A stretch of 54,234 nt of DNA from JAGZHZ01 sp965150505 (GTDB taxonomy: Bacteria; Bacillota; Clostridia; Lachnospirales; Lachnospiraceae). The DNA lies in assembly GCA_965150505.1 (NCBI GenBank), contig CBCTVZ010000002.1, forward strand, positions 1-54,234, read 5' to 3'. Position numbers and translations under genes: made by a program. The notes under the pieces were generated by a model. The model made no database searches and was not told the DNA's origin. It saw nothing but the letters and a program-made list of their open reading frames with translations. This document shows, piece by piece, positions 18,212 through 25,286 of the stretch. The stretch's first letter is position 1. The number at the start of each line of letters is the position of its first letter.

Positions 18212-18362
18212 GAATTTTCATGCAGTGGTTTATAGACCGAGAAGAAGATAGCGGAAGTTGGGGAATAAATTGCCATTGCAGAAAATGCAGCCGGTGAGGG
18301 GAAAGCAAAACCGGATAAGGAGCAGTAAAGGAAATGAGCGGGCAACGCAGAGGAGGATGTCA

Positions 18363-19478
18363 ATGGCTGATAATAATAATAAAAAAGGGAAATTTAAAAT
18401 TGGAAGTATTATAAGAAATATTGTTTTAGTTTTGGCAGTCGGCGTCTTTTGTTATTCCGGCTATCAGCTGTTTACGATTTATGGAGAATATAAAGAAGGA
18501 ACAGATGAGTATACAGATCTTAAAAAGTATGTAGATGTAGCTGCAAACAGTAGTAATACAGAAACAAAAAAAACGGAACAAAAGACAAAGGATAATGTAC
18601 CAGAAGAGACAGAACTCAATATGGAGGAGACGAACGTGGATGAGTTCGGAACGGTGATTATTGGAGAGCTGGTAGACAGCGATGAAGCGGATGGTACGAA
18701 AGAAGGGGATGGGGCATACGTTTCTTTAAATGAGAACGAGATCACAAAGAGCGCAGAGAATGCGCAAAGCAGTGATGATTCAGAAAAAAAGAACGAAGAG
18801 AAAGAAGAGAAACCTGTGATTGAAGAGGATGAAAATGGAAATGTTAAAATCCTTGGAAAAATCGGGAGAGTAAAAAAACGTGTTGATTTTGAGGAATTAA
18901 AGGAGATCAATCCGGAGATTATCGGATGGCTGTATGTGGAGGCGATTGATACGATCAACTATCCTATTGTACAGACAGAGGACAACGCATATTACTTAAA
19001 TCATACGTTTAAAAAGACAGATAATATCGCAGGATCTATTTTCTTGGACTGTGATACAAAACCAAACTTTACAGAGACAAACAGCGTCATATACGGCCAC
19101 AATATGAAGAATGGTTCTATGTTTGGAAAACTGAATCAGTTCTACGAGGAAGAGACGTATGAGAAAAGCAAATATTTCTGGATTTATACAGAAGATCTCT
19201 ATTATAAATATGAGATTTTCTCCTGTACAGAAGTTGGAGCGATCAGTGAAAGTTATCAAAAACAGTTTGAGACAAAATGGGAGTTTGAAGATTATCTGAA
19301 GAGAATGCAGGAAAATTCGATCATCAAGACGAATACGAAATTGAGTTCCGCAGATAAGATTGTGACCCTGTCTACTTGTACAGCCAGCTCAGATGTGCGT
19401 TTTGTCGTTCAGGGAAAATTAGTCAGAGCATATCAGGTAGTAGATCCGGATAAAACAAAAAAGAATACAGAGGAATAA
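18363..19478 (+). CDS. Class B sortase with long acidic linker
   Basis: A 371-residue membrane transpeptidase that attaches surface proteins to peptidoglycan. One N-terminal membrane segment (about 16-40) is followed by a low-complexity, Glu/Asp/Thr-rich linker (about 60-165) and then the sortase B domain. Catalytic residues are His246 (IYGHNM), Cys339 (LSTCTASSD) and Arg346 (RFVV). AGGAGG at 18351-18356 sets the start at 18363; the frame is open upstream to 18258 but without a ribosome site. No substrate with a sorting signal is visible in the window. Confidence 0.9.
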   Translation: MADNNNKKGKFKIGSIIRNIVLVLAVGVFCYSGYQLFTIYGEYKEGTDEYTDLKKYVDVAANSSNTETKKTEQKTKDNVPEETELNMEETNVDEFGTVIIGELVDSDEADGTKEGDGAYVSLNENEITKSAENAQSSDDSEKKNEEKEEKPVIEEDENGNVKILGKIGRVKKRVDFEELKEINPEIIGWLYVEAIDTINYPIVQTEDNAYYLNHTFKKTDNIAGSIFLDCDTKPNFTETNSVIYGHNMKNGSMFGKLNQFYEEETYEKSKYFWIYTEDLYYKYEIFSCTEVGAISESYQKQFETKWEFEDYLKRMQENSIIKTNTKLSSADKIVTLSTCTASSDVRFVVQGKLVRAYQVVDPDKTKKNTEE

Positions 19479-19520
19479 AGAAATATCTGCGGTAAAAAAG
19501 ACAGGTAGATCAAGATGAGA

Positions 19521-19566
19521 AGAGGTGCTGTAAAAATCAGTGGAAGCTGAAATTTACAGCACCTCT
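19521..19566 (+). promoter_or_regulatory. Hairpin in the sirtuin leader
   Basis: A perfect 14-bp stem (19521-19534 with 19553-19566) encloses a symmetric AA/AA internal loop and a second stem TCAG/CTGA. There is no T-run after it. It ends about 8 bases before the sirtuin ribosome site, so it may affect translation or be a transcript-end or processing structure of the sortase gene. Confidence 0.55.
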
Positions 19567-19587
19567 CTGACAAAAGGAGGGATTTTT

Positions 19588-20322
19588 ATGAGCGATACGA
19601 CTCAGATTGAAAAACTTCAAAATATGATCGATGAAAGCAGCAAAATTGTATTTTTTGGCGGCGCAGGTGTCTCGACAGAGAGCGGGATTCCAGATTTTAG
19701 AAGCGTGGACGGGCTGTATCATCAAAAATATGAGTATCCGCCTGAGACAATTTTGAGTCATACTTTTTTTGTACATCACACAGAAGAATTTTATCGCTTT
19801 TACCACGACAAGATGTTGTGTCTTGATGCAAAGCCAAACAATGCCCATAAAAAACTGGCGGAGCTGGAAAAAGCAGGAAAATTATCTGCCATTGTGACGC
19901 AGAATATCGATGGGCTTCATCAGATTGCAGGAAGTAAAAAAGTATTAGAGCTTCATGGAAGCATTCACAGAAATTTTTGTCAGAAATGCGGCGCGCAATA
20001 TGATGCGCAGTATGTAAAAAATGGCAGTCTTATTCCGAAATGTGAAAAGTGCGGCGGCATGATTAAGCCGGATGTTGTCTTATATGAAGAGTGCCTCGAT
20101 GACCATGTGATGTCAGAAGCTATCTATGAGATTGGACACGCAGATATGCTGATTATAGGAGGAACGTCACTTGTCGTATATCCGGCAGCGGGATTGATTC
20201 ATTACTATCGGGGCAAAAAATTAGTTTTGATTAATAAATCAGCGACTTCTCAGGATCGCAATGCGAATTTAGTCATTCAGGGGAATATCGGTGAGGTTTT
20301 AAAGGAAATAAAAGTAAGATAG
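19588..20322 (+). CDS. NAD-dependent protein deacylase, sirtuin family
   Basis: Removes acyl groups from lysines using NAD+. 244 residues: GAGVSTESGIPDFRS NAD-binding segment (26-39), TQNIDGLHQ (104-112), catalytic His123 in ELHGSI, and a Zn site of Cys131, Cys134, Cys152, Cys155. The start at 19588 is set by AAAAGGAGGG a few bases upstream; the frame continues upstream through the leader hairpin but that part is not coding. Substrates are unknown. Confidence 0.93.
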   Translation: MSDTTQIEKLQNMIDESSKIVFFGGAGVSTESGIPDFRSVDGLYHQKYEYPPETILSHTFFVHHTEEFYRFYHDKMLCLDAKPNNAHKKLAELEKAGKLSAIVTQNIDGLHQIAGSKKVLELHGSIHRNFCQKCGAQYDAQYVKNGSLIPKCEKCGGMIKPDVVLYEECLDDHVMSEAIYEIGHADMLIIGGTSLVVYPAAGLIHYYRGKKLVLINKSATSQDRNANLVIQGNIGEVLKEIKVR

Positions 20323-20339
20323 ATGCGAGAGGAAAAAAG

Positions 20340-20540
20340 ATGGAATATCACGTTGGAGATGTTGTAAGGTTAAAGAAAAAGCACCCATGCGGCAGCAGTG
20401 AATGGGAAATCCTTCGTGTAGGAGCAGATTTTCGTTTAAAATGTATGGGATGCGGTCATCAGATTATGATTGCACGGAAGCTGGTTGAGAAAAACACAAA
20501 AGAAATTAAGAAAAAGCTTGAAAATCAAGGAAGTTTGTGA
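20340..20540 (+). CDS. DUF951 small zinc-finger-like protein
   Basis: A 66-residue protein with the DUF951 pattern: VGDVVRLKKKHPCGSSEWEILRVGADFRLKCMGCGHQ. Three Cys and His residues (PCG, CMGCGH) could bind a metal. It is typically found just before rpsF in Firmicutes, as here. GAGAGGAAAA precedes the ATG. Function unknown. Confidence 0.88.
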   Translation: MEYHVGDVVRLKKKHPCGSSEWEILRVGADFRLKCMGCGHQIMIARKLVEKNTKEIKKKLENQGSL

Positions 20541-20564
20541 TATCATAAATTTCCGTGATATACT
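20535..20564 (+). promoter_or_regulatory. rpsF operon promoter
   Basis: TTGTGA (20535-20540), which overlaps the DUF951 stop codon, and TATACT (20559-20564) are 18 bases apart, with an extended -10 TGA at 20556-20558. Confidence 0.7.
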
Positions 20565-20573
20565 ATCAATAAT

Positions 20574-20617
20574 CCTTGCTCCTTATTAGAAGAAGGAGCC
20601 GGAAGTCCACAAGGAGG
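20574..20617 (+). promoter_or_regulatory. S6:S18 ribosomal-protein leader
   Basis: CCTTG (20574-20578) pairs with CAAGG (20610-20614), and CTCCTT (20579-20584) with AAGGAG (20593-20598). The bulge between them on the 3' side begins CCG (20599-20601), the hallmark of the S6:S18-binding leader. The outer stem's right side overlaps the rpsF ribosome site AAGGAGG (20611-20617), so binding of S6:S18 would block translation. Confidence 0.75.
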
Positions 20618-20627
20618 TGCAGATAAC

Positions 20628-20915
20628 ATGAATAAATATGAATTAGCAGTAGTTGTCAACGCAAAAATTGAAGACGAAGCAAGAACAGCAACCATTGAAA
20701 AAGTAAAAGAATATATCACTCGTTTCAATGGAACAATCACAAATGTTGATGAATGGGGTAAGAGAAAACTGGCTTACGAAATTCAGAAAATGAGAGAAGG
20801 ATATTACTACTTCATTCAGTTTGAAGCTGATTCTACATACCCAGCGGAAATCGAAAGACGTGTACGTATTATGGAAAATGTAATCAGATATTTATGCGTT
20901 AGACAGGATGCATAA
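20628..20915 (+). CDS. rpsF: Ribosomal protein S6
   Basis: A 95-residue 30S subunit protein that pairs with S18. It starts MNKYELAVVVNAKIEDEAR and has the conserved WGKRKLAYEIQKMREGYYY segment. First gene of rpsF-ssb-rpsR, with AAGGAGGT before its start. Confidence 0.97.
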   Translation: MNKYELAVVVNAKIEDEARTATIEKVKEYITRFNGTITNVDEWGKRKLAYEIQKMREGYYYFIQFEADSTYPAEIERRVRIMENVIRYLCVRQDA

Positions 20916-20934
20916 ATAGAAAAGAGGAGATTGT

Positions 20935-21390
20935 ATGAACAAAGTCATTTTAATGGGGCGTCTGACAAGAGATCCTGATATCCGCTATTCAGCAGGAGAG
21001 AATTCGATGGCTGTGGCAAGATATACACTTGCAGTTGACAGAAGATTCCGCAGAGATGGAGAAGCGACAGCTGATTTTATTAGCTGTGTTGCATTTGGAA
21101 GAAGTGCAGAGTTTGCTGAGAAATATTTGCGTCAGGGAACAAAAATTGCAATAACAGGAAGAATCCAGACCGGAAGTTATACAAACCGTGATGGACAGAA
21201 AGTCTATACGACTGATGTTGTGGTGGAAGAGCAAGAATTTGCAGAGAGCAAAGCGGCGGCAGCTTCCGCAGGATCATATGAAGGAACTATGCAGCAGCCT
21301 GTCTCAAGACCTACACCAAGTTCAGCGTCTGTAGGAGATGGCTTTATGAACATACCGGATGGTATCGACGAAGAGTTACCATTTAACTAG
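20935..21390 (+). CDS. ssb: Single-stranded DNA-binding protein
   Basis: A 151-residue SSB with an OB fold (1-108, MNKVILMGRLTRDPDIRYS), a glycine/serine/proline-rich linker, and the acidic tip IPDGIDEELPFN that recruits partner proteins. It sits between rpsF and rpsR as in most Firmicutes. Confidence 0.97.
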   Translation: MNKVILMGRLTRDPDIRYSAGENSMAVARYTLAVDRRFRRDGEATADFISCVAFGRSAEFAEKYLRQGTKIAITGRIQTGSYTNRDGQKVYTTDVVVEEQEFAESKAAAASAGSYEGTMQQPVSRPTPSSASVGDGFMNIPDGIDEELPFN

Positions 21391-21416
21391 AAATCGGTCA
21401 AAGGAGGTTATTAGCA

Positions 21417-21680
21417 ATGGCTTACAATAAAAACGAAAAAGCAGATTCTCCAATGAAGAGAAGAGGCGGACGCAGAAGAAAAAAAGTTTGTGTATTCTGT
21501 GGAAAAGAAAATAACGAAATCGATTACAAAGATGTAAATAAATTAAAGAGATACGTATCTGAAAGAGGAAAAATTCTTCCTAGAAGAATCACAGGAAACT
21601 GTGCAAAACATCAGAGAGCTCTGACTGTAGCAATCAAGAGAGCAAGACATATCGCTTTAATGCCATACGTTCAGGACTAA
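21417..21680 (+). CDS. rpsR: Ribosomal protein S18
   Basis: An 87-residue, very basic 30S protein. The N-terminal part has the CVFCGKENNEIDYKDV segment, and ERGKILPRRITGNCAKHQRAL is the family core. AAAGGAGG precedes the start. Last gene of its operon; a terminator follows. Confidence 0.97.
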   Translation: MAYNKNEKADSPMKRRGGRRRKKVCVFCGKENNEIDYKDVNKLKRYVSERGKILPRRITGNCAKHQRALTVAIKRARHIALMPYVQD

Positions 21681-21694
21681 TCAGTATAAAATAA

Positions 21695-21733
21695 GGCGTG
21701 TCATCCTTCAAGTGAAGGACGGCACGCTTTTTT
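21695..21733 (+). terminator. rpsR operon terminator
   Basis: GCGTG (21696-21700) pairs with CACGC (21723-21727), enclosing TCCTTCA/TGAAGGA, and six T's follow. Confidence 0.9.
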
Positions 21734-21749
21734 CGTGGATTTTTTTGTC

Positions 21750-23342
21750 TCACTCTGAAATCTGAACCAATTCGATCTTATTGATCCGATGATGCAGAAT
21801 AAGAGCTGTCACAGATAAGAACAGAGTGATGGCAAGCGATATAAAAGTACGAAATGATTCCGAAACAGAAAACATCGCAAAAATTGGAGCAAGTCCAAGG
21901 AACATTCCGCCAAATACGCAGAGCGATACAGGCAGTCCCTGTTTGACGATAGCCGTTTCGTTTTTCCAGTCGAATTTAGGAAAGCGAATGTTTAAGATCA
22001 GTCCTAATTCAGCCGTAAAAAAGCTATAGCTAAGAGGAACAGCAAACAAGAAAAAGAGTGAAAGCGGATCAAACGGTATCTTCAGCGCAATGAGGGTGCA
22101 GGACAAAAAGATGGCAGGAATTGCAAACACAAAATGGATGGCGCGCTTGCTGTTATAAATCATAGATGGCTTCACTGGAAGCGATACGGTCTGCCAGAAA
22201 TTTTTTCCCTCAATGGAGATAGAAACGGCGGTGGAACAGCACATCGCTGAGAGCATTCCCAGAATAAACGGCAGCGTGGATGTTATGGTATCTGCAATAT
22301 TAGGGATGGTGATGATTTTTTCAATGGAGTCCGCTCCTGAAAAAAAGAGAAACGCGCCTAAAATAATCATCAGAAGATAACCGACCGCTGTATTCATGAC
22401 GTATAAAGGAGATGCGATATATCGTTTCCATTCCTTGCGAAAAAGAGCTTGAAAGACAGAACGTGTTTTTAAACCCTGTATTTTATAGTCAGAACGGACG
22501 CTGTGGGCAAGGAGCGATGTATTTAAAAACTGATATGTCTTTTGCATGATCAGATAAAATAAAGCCATACATACCGCAGAGATTCCCAGATAGAGCAAGG
22601 CGCTGGAAATCATGTTGAGGCAGACGCTTTCAAAAAAAAGTCTCGTCAAAGGATAAATCTGAAAAATTCCTGTCAGAAGTATGTCGTTTAGAGAATGAAA
22701 GTCTTGAGCCTCGATCTGTGGGAGACGGAAAGTGAAAAAGAAAACGCCGATCAATAAAAGAATGCTTCCGAAAATCATTACAATGTTTTTATGGCGAAAT
22801 CTGGATGAAACTGCCGTCAGCAAAACGCCAAGGACAGCGGATACGATGATTGGAAAAACTGGCAAAAACAAGAGACTCAAAAAGAGAAAAATATAAAAAG
22901 AAATCGTTTTGCCAAATGTAATTCCATAGTAAATCCCCGTTGGAAGTAAAAGCGCTGCTCCAAAAAGAAATTCAATGCAATAAGTTACAAATAAACGGCA
23001 GGATACGATTGTGGCAGTCGGGATCGGCAATGCCTGAAGCATTTCGTAATCTTTTGCCCCAATCAGATAGCTGTTTGTTTTCAGCAAAGAAGTAAAAAGG
23101 ACAGCGGTGGAAGATGCGGCGAATAAAAGCGGAAGCGCAACCTCTCCCATCCCGTGATCAATATACAATTTTCCAAATCCAAAGCTGTAAATGAGAAAAA
23201 AAGCGCCTAGAGCCACATAACAAAGGATCAAAAGAACGGCATTTCGGACCGCTTTTTTGTCAGGGCTATGCTTTATTTTTCCCAATCCAAGAAAATCAGA
23301 AATCTGAATCATGGCAAGATCTTTCCAGACTTTAGCTCTCAT
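21750..23342 (-). CDS. ABC-2 type exporter permease (large)
   Basis: A 530-residue membrane protein with about twelve hydrophobic segments, the partner of the ATPase encoded just upstream on the same strand. It starts inside the last 11 bases of the ATPase gene with GGAGG upstream, so the two are coupled. The central soluble segment (SVFQALFRKEWKRYIASPLYVMNTAVGYL) marks the second half of a duplicated ABC-2 permease. Export of a peptide or toxin is plausible from the SdpRI context, but the substrate is not known. Confidence 0.85.
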   Translation of the reverse strand: MRAKVWKDLAMIQISDFLGLGKIKHSPDKKAVRNAVLLILCYVALGAFFLIYSFGFGKLYIDHGMGEVALPLLFAASSTAVLFTSLLKTNSYLIGAKDYEMLQALPIPTATIVSCRLFVTYCIEFLFGAALLLPTGIYYGITFGKTISFYIFLFLSLLFLPVFPIIVSAVLGVLLTAVSSRFRHKNIVMIFGSILLLIGVFFFTFRLPQIEAQDFHSLNDILLTGIFQIYPLTRLFFESVCLNMISSALLYLGISAVCMALFYLIMQKTYQFLNTSLLAHSVRSDYKIQGLKTRSVFQALFRKEWKRYIASPLYVMNTAVGYLLMIILGAFLFFSGADSIEKIITIPNIADTITSTLPFILGMLSAMCCSTAVSISIEGKNFWQTVSLPVKPSMIYNSKRAIHFVFAIPAIFLSCTLIALKIPFDPLSLFFLFAVPLSYSFFTAELGLILNIRFPKFDWKNETAIVKQGLPVSLCVFGGMFLGLAPIFAMFSVSESFRTFISLAITLFLSVTALILHHRINKIELVQISE

Positions 23343-24048
23343 ATTCTGTTACCTCCATAAAGACATCTTCAAGGCTTTCATTTCCAAGCACTTCTTTGAT
23401 CTCTCCGTTTGCTACAAGCTCTCCGTTTTTTATAATGGCAACTTTATTGCAAAGTTTTTCAGCAACTTCAAGGACATGGGTGGAGAAGAAAATGGCGCTT
23501 CCTTTCTCACACAAGTTTCGCATAATATTTTTTAGGTCGAGAGCAGCCTTTGGATCAAGACCGACAAAAGGCTCGTCAAGAACAAGCAGTTTTGGCTCAT
23601 GGATGAGAGCGCCGATCAACGCGACTTTTTGTTTCATTCCGTGGGAGTAAGAACCAATCAGACTGCCAAGACTTCCCGTAATCTCAAAAAGATCGGCATA
23701 TTTTGCAATACGGCTTTCTTTTTCTTTTGCCGGCACGCCAAATACGTCAGCAATAAAATTCAGATATTCAATTCCTGAGAGATGTTCATATAAATCAGGA
23801 TTGTCCGGAATATATGCCGTGACAGATTTACAAAACATAGGATCTTTTTTGATGGATTTGCCGTCAATCAAAATATCGCCCTCCTCAAAGTCCATGATGC
23901 CGACAACGGCTTTGAGCGTTGTTGTTTTACCAGCCCCATTATGACCGATAAAGCCATAGAGATCACCGGCTTCTACGCTTAAATTCAGATGAGAGACAGC
24001 ACGTTTTCCGCCTTTATAAGTTTTGGAAAAATTTTTAATTTCAAGCAT
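23332..24048 (-). CDS. ABC transporter ATP-binding protein
   Basis: A 238-residue nucleotide-binding subunit: Walker A GHNGAGKT (35-42), signature-like YSHGMKQKV, Walker B LLVLDEPFVGLDP, and the switch His in FFSTHVLEVAE. The signature Gly-Gly is replaced by HGMKQ, common in the bacitracin/antimicrobial-export type. AAGGAGG precedes its start, 19 bases after the sdpI-like stop. Confidence 0.93.
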   Translation of the reverse strand: MLEIKNFSKTYKGGKRAVSHLNLSVEAGDLYGFIGHNGAGKTTTLKAVVGIMDFEEGDILIDGKSIKKDPMFCKSVTAYIPDNPDLYEHLSGIEYLNFIADVFGVPAKEKESRIAKYADLFEITGSLGSLIGSYSHGMKQKVALIGALIHEPKLLVLDEPFVGLDPKAALDLKNIMRNLCEKGSAIFFSTHVLEVAEKLCNKVAIIKNGELVANGEIKEVLGNESLEDVFMEVTEYES

Positions 24049-24067
24049 GGACAGTTTCCTCCTTTTT

Positions 24068-24799
24068 TCAGTTCTCTTTTTCGCTGTTTTGATGGTATGA
24101 TGACTCTTCTGTTTTTTCTGATTCTATTTCATTTTCCCCAAAGTATCCCATTTTTTGTGCTTTTAAAAACATACGATAAGAATAGAGATAAACGATTCCC
24201 ATACTTCCAAAAAGCATACCCATCAAGATAGGAAATAAGACAGAATCTGGCAGAAAGGAAAATGGCAGCAGAGCGATTCCCATTATCATAAATAAAATTC
24301 CTCCTATGCGCTGTGTTTTTTTCCAGACCCATGGATTCTCAATCGCCCAAGGCGTACGGACACCAAAGGAATAATTTGGACGGATCTGAGGCATATAGTT
24401 TCCAAGTCCAATAAACAAGATTCCGATTCCAAAGACAATAATCTGAGAAATATCGAAATGGTATCCTAAAGCAATCAGGGAAGAAACCCAGTTCATCACG
24501 ATCAGAAAAAGTACGGTGAGCGACAAACATACATGGTACGCTTTTGTATGGTATTTATAGTTTTTTCTGCGTGGATCAATCATTGGAATCAAGTAAAAAA
24601 GAATACAGATGAAAAGCGGAAGCGCCGCAAGAAAAAGAACAGATGTCTTTGAACTGTAGCGATCTACTTCTCCATCAATGCCCCAGTGGACAGGAACTTG
24701 ATCTGGAAATTTTGGATATAAAATCAAATGTGCGGTAAAAGAAGCAATACATAAAAAGAGAAGTAACAAATTGATATGCTTCCATTTTATCTTTTTCAT
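24068..24799 (-). CDS. SdpI-family (DUF1648) membrane immunity-like protein
   Basis: A 243-residue protein with about six membrane helices. The first helix is followed by the DUF1648 motif YPKFPDQVPVHWGIDGEVDRYSSK, and the SdpI segment GNYMPQIRPNYSFGVRTPWAIEN with WKKTQRIGG follows. In Bacillus, SdpI gives immunity to the toxin SdpC and sequesters the repressor SdpR. Here it is paired with an SdpR-type regulator 3 bases upstream, and its ribosome site GGGAGG lies inside that gene. Confidence 0.88.
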   Translation of the reverse strand: MKKIKWKHINLLLLFLCIASFTAHLILYPKFPDQVPVHWGIDGEVDRYSSKTSVLFLAALPLFICILFYLIPMIDPRRKNYKYHTKAYHVCLSLTVLFLIVMNWVSSLIALGYHFDISQIIVFGIGILFIGLGNYMPQIRPNYSFGVRTPWAIENPWVWKKTQRIGGILFMIMGIALLPFSFLPDSVLFPILMGMLFGSMGIVYLYSYRMFLKAQKMGYFGENEIESEKTEESSYHQNSEKEN

Positions 24800-24802
24800 T
24801 TC

Positions 24803-25072
24803 TTATTCAGAGCCTCCCTTTGTAAAATCAAAAAACCATTTGATAAGATCTTGAAATACGGTCATATTCAGGCTATATATAATATTTTGACCATGCCTTT
24901 CATCAAGCACCATATCTGCATTTTTAAGAATACTTAGGTGATGACTGATTGAAGGCTTGGAAATCTGGAAATAATCGGCAATTTCTCCGGCTGTCATATC
25001 TCTTTCCTGAAGTAATTCCAAAATTTTTCGGCGTGTCGGGTCCGACAGTGCTTTAAAGGCATCGTTGAGCAT
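24803..25072 (-). CDS. ArsR/SdpR-type transcriptional repressor
   Basis: An 89-residue winged-helix regulator. ALSDPTRRKILELLQERDMTAGEIADYF and the recognition helix ISKPSISHHLSILKNADMV are typical of ArsR/SdpR proteins; there is no metal-binding Cys motif, so it is SdpR-like rather than metal-sensing. The start at 25072 has AAAAGGAGGG upstream; a longer frame runs into the operator and is not coding. It heads a four-gene minus-strand operon and probably represses it through the palindrome at 25110-25139. Confidence 0.88.
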   Translation of the reverse strand: MLNDAFKALSDPTRRKILELLQERDMTAGEIADYFQISKPSISHHLSILKNADMVLDERHGQNIIYSLNMTVFQDLIKWFFDFTKGGSE

Positions 25073-25109
25073 AGAATCCCTCCTTTTCTTTCGTATCGAA
25101 TTTGATAAA

Positions 25110-25139
25110 TAGATATTTAGAAAAATATCTAAATATTTA
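25110..25139 (-). promoter_or_regulatory. Probable SdpR operator
   Basis: TAGATATTT (25110-25118) and AAATATCTA (25123-25131) form a perfect 9-bp inverted repeat around AGAA, followed by the palindrome TAAATATTTA (25130-25139). It lies just downstream of the -10, at the expected start of transcription. Confidence 0.65.
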
Positions 25140-25144
25140 ATTGA

Positions 25145-25172
25145 ATTATAGCACAAGGAAATCGATTGTCAA
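25145..25172 (-). promoter_or_regulatory. Strong promoter of the sdpR operon
   Basis: On the minus strand, a consensus TTGACA (25172-25167) and a consensus TATAAT (25150-25145) are 16 bases apart. The operator begins right after the -10. Confidence 0.85.
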
Positions 25173-25286
25173 TAAAAAGAGGAGAAAAACGATGGAGTAT
25201 AAAAGACTGGAAACATTGGCTAAAATATGATAGAGTAATGAAAAGGGGTTGTAAGGTAACGGAAAGGTAAAATCAGAGGTACAAAA

